7,442 nt of DNA, taken from Candidatus Methanovirga meridionalis (GTDB lineage Archaea; Methanobacteriota; Methanobacteria; Methanobacteriales; Methanobacteriaceae). Shown in pieces: positions 1 through 5,505 of the stretch (positions are counted from its first letter, which is position 1; each line of letters starts with the position of its first letter). The position numbers and the translations under genes were made by a program. The DNA lies in the NCBI GenBank assembly GCA_031289325.1, contig JAITPS010000274.1, positions 1-7,442 of the forward strand, read 5' to 3'. The notes beneath the pieces are model-generated. The model did not search any database. It was not told where the DNA came from and saw only the letters and a program-made list of their open reading frames with translations.

Positions 1-115
1 TGTTTAAGAGTTTCTGGGGAGAAAATCCCACACAACTGGGATTAAAATATTTAACAATATTTCACTGATTTAATTAATGAAGAATAGAGACCCTATCCTG
101 TCGCACTATTATTTT
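1..115. mobile_element. Probable right end of an insertion sequence
   Basis: Bases about 88-110 (GAGACCCTATCCTGTCGCAC plus flank) are strikingly G+C-rich against an almost pure A/T background, and they lie shortly after the stop of a truncated ORF. That is the usual arrangement of a terminal inverted repeat behind a transposase gene. The matching left terminus would be outside the window, so neither the inverted repeat nor a target duplication can be confirmed. After about 113 the sequence returns to ordinary A/T spacer. If correct, the element inserted roughly 250 bp upstream of the phosphatase gene. Confidence 0.35.
3..65 (+). CDS. C-terminal tail of a truncated ORF, possibly a transposase
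   Basis: An open frame enters from the left edge and stops at TGA 63-65, giving about 20 residues that include FKSFWGENPTQLGLKYL. Its codons are richer in G+C than the spacer that follows. I cannot assign a family from so short a tail. The transposase idea rests only on position: the frame ends about 20 bases before a G+C-rich sequence that looks like an insertion-sequence tip. Frame 1 is also open for a few codons (stop at 43-45), so the frame choice is uncertain. The same stretch can fold into a small hairpin (ATCCCA, loop CACAAC, TGGGAT, about 25-42), so a structured RNA end is an alternative. Confidence 0.25.
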
Positions 116-201
116 TAAAAATGAAAGAATAAAAATTATTACTTAAAAAATTAACTTAATATTAGTTCGAAATTCTTAAACATGCAAATAAATTCTCCTA
201 A

Positions 202-221
202 GTTGAAAATAAATTTTCAAC
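202..221. promoter_or_regulatory. Perfect 9-bp inverted repeat upstream of the phosphatase promoter
   Basis: GTTGAAAAT (202-210) and ATTTTCAAC (213-221) are exact reverse complements separated by AA. The site lies about 50 bp upstream of the likely TATA box of the phosphatase gene. The symmetry and position suit a dimeric-regulator operator; a two-base loop is too tight for a good RNA hairpin. The core GTTGAAAA also occurs in the 18-bp direct repeats at 5277 and 5447. Function is inferred. Confidence 0.4.
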
Positions 222-268
222 AATAAGATATTTAAAAATAATGAGTAATTACAAACATTTTTACATAA

Positions 269-280
269 ACATATATAAAA
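269..280 (+). promoter_or_regulatory. Candidate TATA box for the phosphatase gene
   Basis: ACATATATAAAA resembles the archaeal TATA box. Transcription would start about 25 bases downstream, near 303, leaving a leader of about 55 bases before ATG 358. TATA-like strings are frequent by chance in DNA this A/T-rich, so the support is mainly positional. Confidence 0.4.
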
Positions 281-357
281 TTTGGTTCTAAACTATAATT
301 AGAAGTATTAAATAAAATAATCTAAAGCTATTTATTAATTTTAGCTTGTAAATTGGA

Positions 358-447
358 ATGAATTTAATGGAAGATGAATTAAAAAGTAATTTAAAGAGAT
401 TTTTAGTATCCTTAACAATATATGTAGTTGCTTTCACATTTTTTTAG
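358..447 (+). pseudogene. Displaced N-terminus of the PP2C phosphatase (frame broken at T7)
   Basis: ATG 358 opens a 29-codon frame ending at TAG 445-447. After an acidic/basic start (MNLMEDELKSN) it encodes a hydrophobic helix, KRFLVSLTIYVVAFTFF, which looks like the first membrane segment of a larger protein. It overlaps the main phosphatase frame by 20 bases. Both frames pass through a run of seven T (439-445). Removing one T would join TFF directly to SDSLYFHDKI of the downstream frame and give one protein of about 660 residues. I read this piece as the true start of the phosphatase. The break may be genuine inactivation, a slippage switch, ribosomal frameshifting or a homopolymer sequencing error. 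No strong Shine-Dalgarno precedes ATG 358; a second in-frame ATG lies at 367. Confidence 0.6.
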
Positions 448-2341
448 TGATTCTCTGTATTTTCACGATAAAATTGATCCTTCTATAATCCTTATATCTT
501 TTTTTCCTTTAATATGGGATCCAATTGGGATTGCAGGTTTATGTATTGGGGATTTAATAGCAAGAATTATATGTTCAATGCAACATAATCTTTTTTCAAT
601 TCCCGAGTCTTTATCTTTTTCTTTAATTGTGCTGTTTGTAAATATTTTTATTTATAAATTATATTATTCTTTTGATTTTAATAAAAAAATATCAACAATG
701 CATTTATATGAGTCATATAACTTAATTAAGCTTATAATAATAATTTGCCTAACCAATGCATTTTATGTGTTTATTCATATTTATTTTGCAATTAGTTATT
801 CAGGAGCCTTATTTCAGATACGACTTATAGATGAATTTATTAATAGTTTTCTTTTTATAACAAATACATCCCTTATTTTAAGTATTTTATTTATTTTAAC
901 AGCTGGTTTGTCTAATTTCAATATTTACAAACCTAAAAAAGCAAGATACCAACTTTTTTCTAGAAATCTAAAATTTTATTCTAAAATTATTGATATTATG
1001 TTGATTGTTCTTACAATAACATTGTTCATTATACTTATAATGTTTTTTTCAGCTGAAATTCCTGATAAAAATAGCGATTTACTCATTATTACCGATCTGA
1101 CTTTTATAATTCTTTTAGTTATTCTTAAGCCAATTACTAAAGATATTGTAGTTAAAAAGAATAAATCTTTCAACGAAATTGTAATTTTTATTTTCACATT
1201 TTTGTCCATATTTTCAATGCTTATTACAATGTTTAGTTTTACATCCTTGGATACATCTTTTGGTAGTGCAATCACCTTTGCACAGATTATAACAGTGTTC
1301 GCTGTTTCCATAATTTTAATGAATTATTTGGAGAGTCATTTCTCTAAACCATTAAGTTCAATTTCTGAGATTACAGAAAATTATGTTTTAAATAAACTTA
1401 ATAATGGAGATGGAACATTAGAATCTGATGAAAAATTAAATGAAAAAAAAGAGATTATATTAAATGAATTAGATGTTTTATCTCGTAATAAATTTGATCT
1501 TGGATCTTTAGCTCAATCTTTTAAAGAAATGATTGAGAATTTAGAAGTTTATATTGAGGATTTAAAGAAAGTTACAAGTGAAAAAGAGAGGATTGTCACA
1601 GAACTTTCTATAGCATCGAAAATTCAAAAAGATATTCTGCCCAATGTTTTTCCTCCATTTCCAGATAAATTGAATGAATTTGATATTTATGCGATTTCTG
1701 AACCTGCAAAAAATGTTGGAGGAGATTTTTATGATTATTTCTTAATAGATGATGACCATTTAGCTATTGTTATTGCTGATGTAAGTGGTAAAGGAATGCC
1801 AGCAGCATTACTCATGGCACAAGCAACGACTTTAGTTAAAGAACAATCATATTTTGGTTTAACTCCATCAGAAATTTTTAACAACATTAATAAAAGACTC
1901 TGTGAAAATAATGAGAACGAAGTCATGTTTATAACCTCATGGTTTGGAATATTGGAACTCAGCTCAGGAAAATTAGTCTATGTAAATGCTGGTCACGACC
2001 CTCCATTCATATCCCAAAATTATTCAGATTACAACACTTTAACTACAAAACCCCAACTTGTACTCGGAATAATAGATAATATGGATTATATTCAATATGA
2101 AACCAAAATAAATAAAGGAGATAGATTATATTTATATACCGATGGAATTACTGAAGGAATTAATCAAAATAATGAACAATATTCAAAAGACAGATTGTTA
2201 GCTGTTTTAAACAATAATAAAAAGACCAATATTGCAGAGTTAATCTTAAAAATTAAAAAAGACTTAAATGATTTTACTAATAACATGGAACAATTCGATG
2301 ATGAAACTATGGTAATCTTAGAATACAGACATAAAAAATAA
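428..2341 (+). CDS. Membrane-anchored PP2C/SpoIIE-type (RsbU-like) serine phosphatase
   Basis: A predicted metal-dependent serine/threonine phosphatase of the SpoIIE/RsbU branch of PP2C, facing the cytoplasm from a large membrane anchor. About eight hydrophobic segments span residues 15-303. They are followed by a HAMP-like stretch starting near SKPLSSISEITENYV (306-320), then a coiled-coil signalling helix (about 365-400). The catalytic domain (about 395-637) shows the family metal-binding motifs: GGDFYD (431-436), ADVSGKGMPAALLMA (from 450), NAGHDPP (520-526), YTDGITEG (570-577) and FDDETMV (623-629). All the expected acidic residues are present. Such enzymes usually dephosphorylate STAS-domain anti-anti-sigma-like partners. 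Archaea lack sigma factors and no partner gene is visible, so the substrate is unknown. The reading frame can begin only at TTG 428, without a Shine-Dalgarno. The natural start is probably ATG 358, in another frame, joined through a T7 run. Enzyme class is confident; start and activity of this copy are not. Confidence 0.88.
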   Translation: MLSHFFSDSLYFHDKIDPSIILISFFPLIWDPIGIAGLCIGDLIARIICSMQHNLFSIPESLSFSLIVLFVNIFIYKLYYSFDFNKKISTMHLYESYNLIKLIIIICLTNAFYVFIHIYFAISYSGALFQIRLIDEFINSFLFITNTSLILSILFILTAGLSNFNIYKPKKARYQLFSRNLKFYSKIIDIMLIVLTITLFIILIMFFSAEIPDKNSDLLIITDLTFIILLVILKPITKDIVVKKNKSFNEIVIFIFTFLSIFSMLITMFSFTSLDTSFGSAITFAQIITVFAVSIILMNYLESHFSKPLSSISEITENYVLNKLNNGDGTLESDEKLNEKKEIILNELDVLSRNKFDLGSLAQSFKEMIENLEVYIEDLKKVTSEKERIVTELSIASKIQKDILPNVFPPFPDKLNEFDIYAISEPAKNVGGDFYDYFLIDDDHLAIVIADVSGKGMPAALLMAQATTLVKEQSYFGLTPSEIFNNINKRLCENNENEVMFITSWFGILELSSGKLVYVNAGHDPPFISQNYSDYNTLTTKPQLVLGIIDNMDYIQYETKINKGDRLYLYTDGITEGINQNNEQYSKDRLLAVLNNNKKTNIAELILKIKKDLNDFTNNMEQFDDETMVILEYRHKK

Positions 2342-2376
2342 ATATATATAATTAATTTTTTAAATATATTGTTCAT

Positions 2377-2608
2377 GAAAAGGTTTTTAAATTTTGAATG
2401 ATAAATTTTTTTATTAAATTATATTTATTATGGAAAAGTTTTTAATTTTTGGATGATAAATTTTTTATCAAATTATTTAATTTTAAATACTATTTCATGA
2501 AAATCTATAATTTTAAATTTAAAATAATATAAACATATTTTAATTAATATAAATAATTTTAAATCAATATTTTTTAATAATATCTATTTGTCAAGAACTT
2601 TATCAAAG
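2377..2608 (+). repeat. Dispersed modular A/T repeat, copy 1 (leader, 20-bp units, trailer)
   Basis: This fills most of the 356-bp gap between the phosphatase and TPR genes. Two imperfect copies of a GAAAAGGTTTTTAAATTTTG-type leader begin at 2377 and 2433, about 56 bp apart. The second runs through TTCATGAAAATCTATAATTT. Two 20-bp units follow, at 2516-2535 and 2536-2555, each 19/20 identical to the units of the array at 7241. A trailer, TTTTAAATCAATATTTTTTA, then runs to AAGAACTTTATCAAAG at 2593-2608. The same leader-plus-unit order recurs at 7133-7442, and the same unit-plus-trailer order at 4871-4959. A T-rich stretch just after the phosphatase stop (2355-2360) might also end transcription. 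Beyond these I see no gene in the gap. Confidence 0.65.
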
Positions 2609-2697
2609 ATATTATAGATAAAATGAAGCGATAATATGATATATGGAAAACAAGCTTAAAAAGGCTTAAGAAATGAACATGCTAAATATATGGGGAA

Positions 2698-4053
2698 ATG
2701 GAAATATTCATTGAAGAACCTGAGACAATTTCTGACAAATTAAAAATAAAGTCTCTTATTAAGAGTAGACTTGAATATGAAATAAAATTGGAAAAAGAAT
2801 TTGAAAAAGAGATGAATACAAAAATTAAAATCTGTGAAACTATGGTAGAAAATGAAGAATTAACAATAAAACTCAAAAATGCTAAGAAGGAATATAAAAA
2901 TAAGAATTACGATAAAGCAATTGAATTATATAAGCCACTTCATGAAAATCATCCTGAAAACTTTAATAAGTGGGATTCAATATGTTATGCTTGGAGTCTT
3001 TATTATACTCATATTAAAGATTCGAATGGTGAAAATTTAAATGAAATAGTCGAATTAATCACTATTCTAACTAAACAAAAAGATTTATCAAAAAAGGATG
3101 AACCCTGTGTTTATACTATATCTTTAATGAAGGTTATAGAATTTTTCTCTGAAAATAAGAATTTTGATGAGGTTATATATTGGACAGATAAACTTGATCC
3201 TAATCTTTTATCAGATGATTCATTTACTTTCACAGATAACAGTGGAAAAGAACGAAATTTACCATCAAAAAAAGAGAATTGGTTTGTTGCAAGATCAAAA
3301 GCCCATTTTGAACTTGAAGATTTTGAAGATGCTATTAAAATATCAGAAAAAGCTCTTGAAAACATATCAAAATTTAGATATGATAATGATATTTGGTTTA
3401 AAAGAAGAATAGCTTTATCAAATAATAGATTAGGAAACCACGAAATTGCTGTGGAACTATTAAAAGAGGTGTTATTGGTAAAAAAAGAGTGGTATATTCA
3501 AAAAGAGCTTGCAGATACTTATTATAATTTGAACCATATAGATGAATCTTTAAAATATGCAATTGATGCTGCATTGAACTTTGGAGAACCTGACAAAAAA
3601 ATAAAATTATATTCTCTTTTAGAATCTTTATTATTTGAAAAAGGGATGGAATCAGAAGCAAAATTGCATGCTGAATTAGTTTATCAAATTAGGAATAAAA
3701 ATCAGTGGCATATTGATGATAAAGAAATTGAGAGATTGAAAAAGTTAGATATCAATACAGAAAAGAATATCCGTCCTGAAAGTTTAGAAAATATCTTAAG
3801 AAGATTTTGGGAGGATTTAAAGTATAAAAATCAGGAATCATATAAGGGAACAATTGATAAAATTTTGCCTAATAGAAAAGCAGGATTCATTAAAAGAAAT
3901 TTCAGCACAGATTCCTACTATTTCAACTTTAATTCTTTTAAAGGAAATAAAAAATCCATTAAAGAAGGTTTAAGTGTATTTTTTTATTTAGAAGAAAGCT
4001 TTGATAAAAAGAAAAATAAAAAAACATTCAATGCAGTTAATATTATTTCTTAA
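2698..4053 (+). CDS. TPR-repeat protein with C-terminal cold-shock-like OB domain
   Basis: A 451-residue soluble protein with no signal peptide or membrane segment. Residues 1-60 are a charged helical lead-in. TPR-like helical pairs follow at about 62-95 (AKKEYKNKNYDKAIELYKPL), 195-228 (WFVARSKAHFELEDFEDAIK), 233-262 (WFKRRIALSNNRLGNHEIAV), 265-297 and 302-332. Residues 382-451 fit a cold-shock/OB fold: GTIDKI opens the first strand, KAGFIKR (394-400) matches the GFI of the RNP1 site, DSYYFNFNSF (405-414) sits where RNP2 aromatics are expected, and then come EGLSVFFYLEE and a final FNAVNI. A role in RNA or single-stranded nucleic acid binding, with TPRs recruiting a partner, is an inference. 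ATG 2698 is the first in-frame start (TAA at 2683) and follows a weak GGGGAA. No operon partner is apparent: a repeat lies upstream and a separate small ORF downstream. Domain calls are fairly firm; cellular role is unknown. Confidence 0.85.
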   Translation: MEIFIEEPETISDKLKIKSLIKSRLEYEIKLEKEFEKEMNTKIKICETMVENEELTIKLKNAKKEYKNKNYDKAIELYKPLHENHPENFNKWDSICYAWSLYYTHIKDSNGENLNEIVELITILTKQKDLSKKDEPCVYTISLMKVIEFFSENKNFDEVIYWTDKLDPNLLSDDSFTFTDNSGKERNLPSKKENWFVARSKAHFELEDFEDAIKISEKALENISKFRYDNDIWFKRRIALSNNRLGNHEIAVELLKEVLLVKKEWYIQKELADTYYNLNHIDESLKYAIDAALNFGEPDKKIKLYSLLESLLFEKGMESEAKLHAELVYQIRNKNQWHIDDKEIERLKKLDINTEKNIRPESLENILRRFWEDLKYKNQESYKGTIDKILPNRKAGFIKRNFSTDSYYFNFNSFKGNKKSIKEGLSVFFYLEESFDKKKNKKTFNAVNIIS

Positions 4054-4135
4054 GTAGCAAAATATTGTAATAAGATTGTCCATTGTTTTCAATAACTTCA
4101 AGTATGAAACTTTTTAAATATAATAAAAAAATCAT
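4043..4135 (-). CDS. Possible 30-residue small ORF (doubtful)
   Basis: On the minus strand an ATG at 4135 opens a 30-codon frame reading MIFLLYLKSFILEVIENNGQ and ending at TAA 4043-4045. It is preceded by GAGGGGGGC, which contains a GAGG Shine-Dalgarno core about five bases from the start. Its end overlaps the 3' end of the TPR gene by 11 bp, tail to tail. The product would be a hydrophobic N-terminal helix with a short polar tail. I do not recognise it. A 30-codon frame arises easily by chance here, and the six-base G tract in the ribosome-site position is the only reason to list it. Confidence 0.2.
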   Translation of the reverse strand: MIFLLYLKSFILEVIENNGQSYYNILLLKK

Positions 4136-4160
4136 GCCCCCCTCAAATGGTCATAAACTA
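4120..4160. other. Isolated C6 tract in the A/T spacer between two genes
   Basis: ATCATGCCCCCCTCAAATGG contains a run of six C (4137-4142) in a 157-bp spacer that is otherwise nearly all A and T. It lies between the TPR gene and the coiled-coil ORF. It could be an element end, a protein-binding site, or (on the minus strand) the ribosome site of the doubtful small ORF. I found no inverted partner for it in the window. Confidence 0.3.
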
Positions 4161-4210
4161 AATTAATTAATAACTATCTTTTTAATAATTCAATTTTGTG
4201 AAGATTTTAT

Positions 4211-4462
4211 ATGAATAATAAAAATAAACCTATACTAAGTTATAATGAACTAAGCTCTACTTTAAATGAGCTTGAAAATGAGAATATAAGATTAAATAAT
4301 ATTAAATCTAAGAACGAAAAAGAAAACAATGTTTTTGAGAAAAAATTAAAAAATTTGAGTTTAAAACACTCTGAAGAAGAAGATCATAATAAAATTCTAA
4401 TAAAAGAAAAAGAAACATTAGAAGCAAAAAAAAGCAACTTCTTGCAAAACATGAGAAATTAA
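4211..4462 (+). CDS. Small coiled-coil protein, C-terminus probably frameshifted
   Basis: This 83-residue, highly charged, cysteine-free protein is predicted to be almost entirely helical and coiled coil, with runs such as LNELENENIRLNNIKSKNEK and KILIKEKETLEAKK. I recognise no family. The frame runs into AKKSNFLQNMRN and stops at 4460-4462 just after a run of eight A (4426-4433). With one more A the frame would instead continue as AKKKQLLAKHEKLMEDSKKI and stop at TGA 4492-4494. That keeps the Leu/Lys/Glu coiled-coil pattern, so the intact gene probably ended there at about 94 residues. The Shine-Dalgarno is weak (GAAG, eight bases before ATG). It may be a remnant of a longer coiled-coil protein or a real small gene with a homopolymer error. 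Confidence 0.5.
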   Translation: MNNKNKPILSYNELSSTLNELENENIRLNNIKSKNEKENNVFEKKLKNLSLKHSEEEDHNKILIKEKETLEAKKSNFLQNMRN

Positions 4463-4571
4463 TGGAAGATTCTAAAAAAATTCAAATCAATTGATTAAAT
4501 TATTTTTTTAATAAATATTTAGTCTTTATGAAGAAGCACATGTCAAATTATCTATTTTAAAGATTTACTAA

Positions 4572-4845
4572 GAGACTGTTCAAATTTTTACTGATGAAAA
4601 ATTCTTGAGAACAGTAACTTTCATGATTTTGCATATATTTGACCTATCAAAAACTTAACTAAAATAACTTATTATTGCATTTTACTTAAGATTTTAATAT
4701 TTTTAAAAGTTTTGTGCAATGACTTGAAGTGCTATTGAAACTTTAAAGTTTTTTTAAAGTAAAAATTTGATTTCAATTAAATTTTTGATGTCCCTCTAAA
4801 AATTAATACTAATAAAACCTTATAAGTAAAGATTTGAACATCCCA
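4572..4845. mobile_element. Inverted-repeat-bounded A/T segment, possible MITE remnant
   Basis: TGTTCAAATTTTTACT at 4577-4592 is matched by AGTAAAGATTTGAACA at 4825-4840, whose reverse complement agrees at 15 of 16 positions. The 232 bases between hold no convincing reading frame. They include a perfect 14-bp palindrome AAACTTTAAAGTTT (4738-4751). A second GAGGGACATCAAAA-like end lies on the minus strand near 4783-4796, suggesting a degraded or nested element. I see no clean target duplication at either boundary, so mobility is inferred only from the paired ends. Confidence 0.4.
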
Positions 4846-4860
4846 ATATAAAAACAGCAC

Positions 4861-4959
4861 AATATAAACAAATTTTAAATAATATAAATAGTTTTAAATT
4901 AATATTTTTTAATAATATTTAATTTTAAAAAAAGTTATTTATTAAGAACTTTATCAAAG
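4861..4959 (+). repeat. Dispersed modular A/T repeat, copy 2 (unit plus trailer)
   Basis: One full 20-bp unit, AATTTTAAATAATATAAATA (4871-4890), follows a half unit AATATAAACA. The trailer GTTTTAAATTAATATTTTTT then leads to AAGAACTTTATCAAAG at 4944-4959, which is identical over 16 bp to the trailer end of copy 1. The leader module found at 2433 and 7133 is missing here. The segment before it is the inverted-repeat element ending near 4845, which may have replaced the leader. Confidence 0.6.
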
Positions 4960-5049
4960 CCACTATAATTATTTATTAAAAATAATGAATTTAAACTTAA
5001 TAAATTGAATTTAAGGAAAATTGAAAACAATGATTTTTGCAAAAAATTT

Positions 5050-5118
5050 GGTTCTCAAATATATAGTAAAAAAATTGTCATTTTAAAATATGAGAACTTA
5101 TTCCATAATGAGAACTTT
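5050..5118. promoter_or_regulatory. Three GAGAAC motifs, one inverted
   Basis: GGTTCTCA (5050-5057) is followed on the opposite strand sense by TGAGAACTTA (5091-5100) and TGAGAACTTT (5109-5118), the last two 18 bp apart. Repeated, partly inverted short motifs can be regulator sites. However, the nearest downstream gene (hemD) is about 390 bp away with two insert-like elements between, so function is doubtful. Confidence 0.25.
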
Positions 5119-5140
5119 CCTATAATGATTATATTAAATG

Positions 5141-5276
5141 GAGTTTCCATAAACCTCATTTTTATTAATATTCATAAATATTAATATTTATTAAAAATGC
5201 TTTATTTCAAATTTGAAGGTTGGATAATGTGCTTTTGAAATTCTGAATTTTTGAATTAATGGATTTATAGAAACTC
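5141..5276. mobile_element. 136-bp inverted-repeat element, possible MITE
   Basis: GAGTTTCCATAAACC at 5141-5155 pairs with GGATTTATAGAAACTC at 5261-5276. Their inward reading is GAGTTTC, then C or T, then ATAAA, an optional T and CC. The interior contains a perfect 10-bp-stem palindrome (5163-5186, loop CATA) and a TTCAAATTTGAA palindrome near 5208, but no gene. I see no exact target duplication. The right end abuts the first 18-bp direct repeat at 5277. Confidence 0.4.
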
Positions 5277-5294
5277 TCTAAAGTTGAAAAATAT
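5277..5294 (+). repeat. 18-bp direct repeat, left copy
   Basis: TCTAAAGTTGAAAAATAT is identical to 5447-5464, offset by 170 bp. This copy sits exactly between two inverted-repeat elements: one ends at 5276, the next begins at 5295. Confidence 0.7.
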
Positions 5295-5437
5295 GGCACT
5301 GTAAAAAGAGGATGGATTTTTGCGAATGAAAAATAAGAAAATAGACTAAAAATTTGATGATAGGTATATGTGTTAAATTTTTTCTACCTAAAAACTAAAT
5401 TTTGGATTTTAAATTTCCATGTTAATTTTGCACTGCC
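5295..5437. mobile_element. 143-bp MITE-like insertion with 8-bp target duplication
   Basis: The left end reads GGCACTGTAAAAAGAGGATG. The right end, read inward on the minus strand, is GGCAGTGCAAAATTAACATG. Over 27 positions I count 19 matches, including GGCA, TG, AAAA and ATGGA. Immediately outside both ends stands the same 8-mer AAAAATAT (5287-5294 and 5438-5445), as expected for a target-site duplication. Inside, TAGGTA (5361-5366) and TACCTA (5385-5390) add a second inverted pair. No reading frame of useful size is present, so it would depend on a transposase elsewhere. From memory, the methanogen element ISM1 also has long inverted repeats and 8-bp duplications; I cannot compare sequences here. 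Confidence 0.55.
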
Positions 5438-5446
5438 AAAAATATA

Positions 5447-5464
5447 TCTAAAGTTGAAAAATAT
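5447..5464 (+). repeat. 18-bp direct repeat, right copy
   Basis: This is an exact copy of 5277-5294. It overlaps the start of the hemD TATA region, so it belongs to the promoter-proximal DNA of hemD. Because the left copy directly precedes the MITE-like insertion, the pair may mark an older duplication of the hemD promoter edge. Confidence 0.7.
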
Positions 5465-5474
5465 AAATATAAAA
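5459..5474 (+). promoter_or_regulatory. Candidate hemD promoter (TATA region)
   Basis: AATATAAATATAAAAT provides an archaeal TATA-like core, placing transcription start near 5490-5495 and giving a leader of only about 10-15 bases before ATG 5506. A short Shine-Dalgarno AGGT (5495-5498) lies seven bases before the start codon, which supports ATG 5506 as the true start. Confidence 0.45.
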
Positions 5475-5505
5475 TAATTAAAGAATTATATATTAGGTAT
5501 TATTT

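Noticed and set aside
278..290. Shared AAAATTTGGTTCT string with about 5043-5055 as a dispersed regulatory motif
   Set aside because: The match ends quickly on both sides and the second copy is not near a gene start; it may be chance in A/T-rich DNA.
976..1311. 111-codon minus-strand frame inside the phosphatase membrane region
   Set aside because: It lies opposite A/T-rich membrane-helix codons, which commonly give hydrophobic antisense frames; no start signal is present.
3164..3661. Alternative plus and minus frames inside the TPR gene
   Set aside because: They overlap the well-supported TPR coding frame, show no domain and have no ribosome sites.
4738..4751. Perfect 14-bp palindrome as an operator or terminator
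   Set aside because: It is A/T-dominated, far from any gene start or end, and lies inside a likely degraded element; a functional call is not supported.
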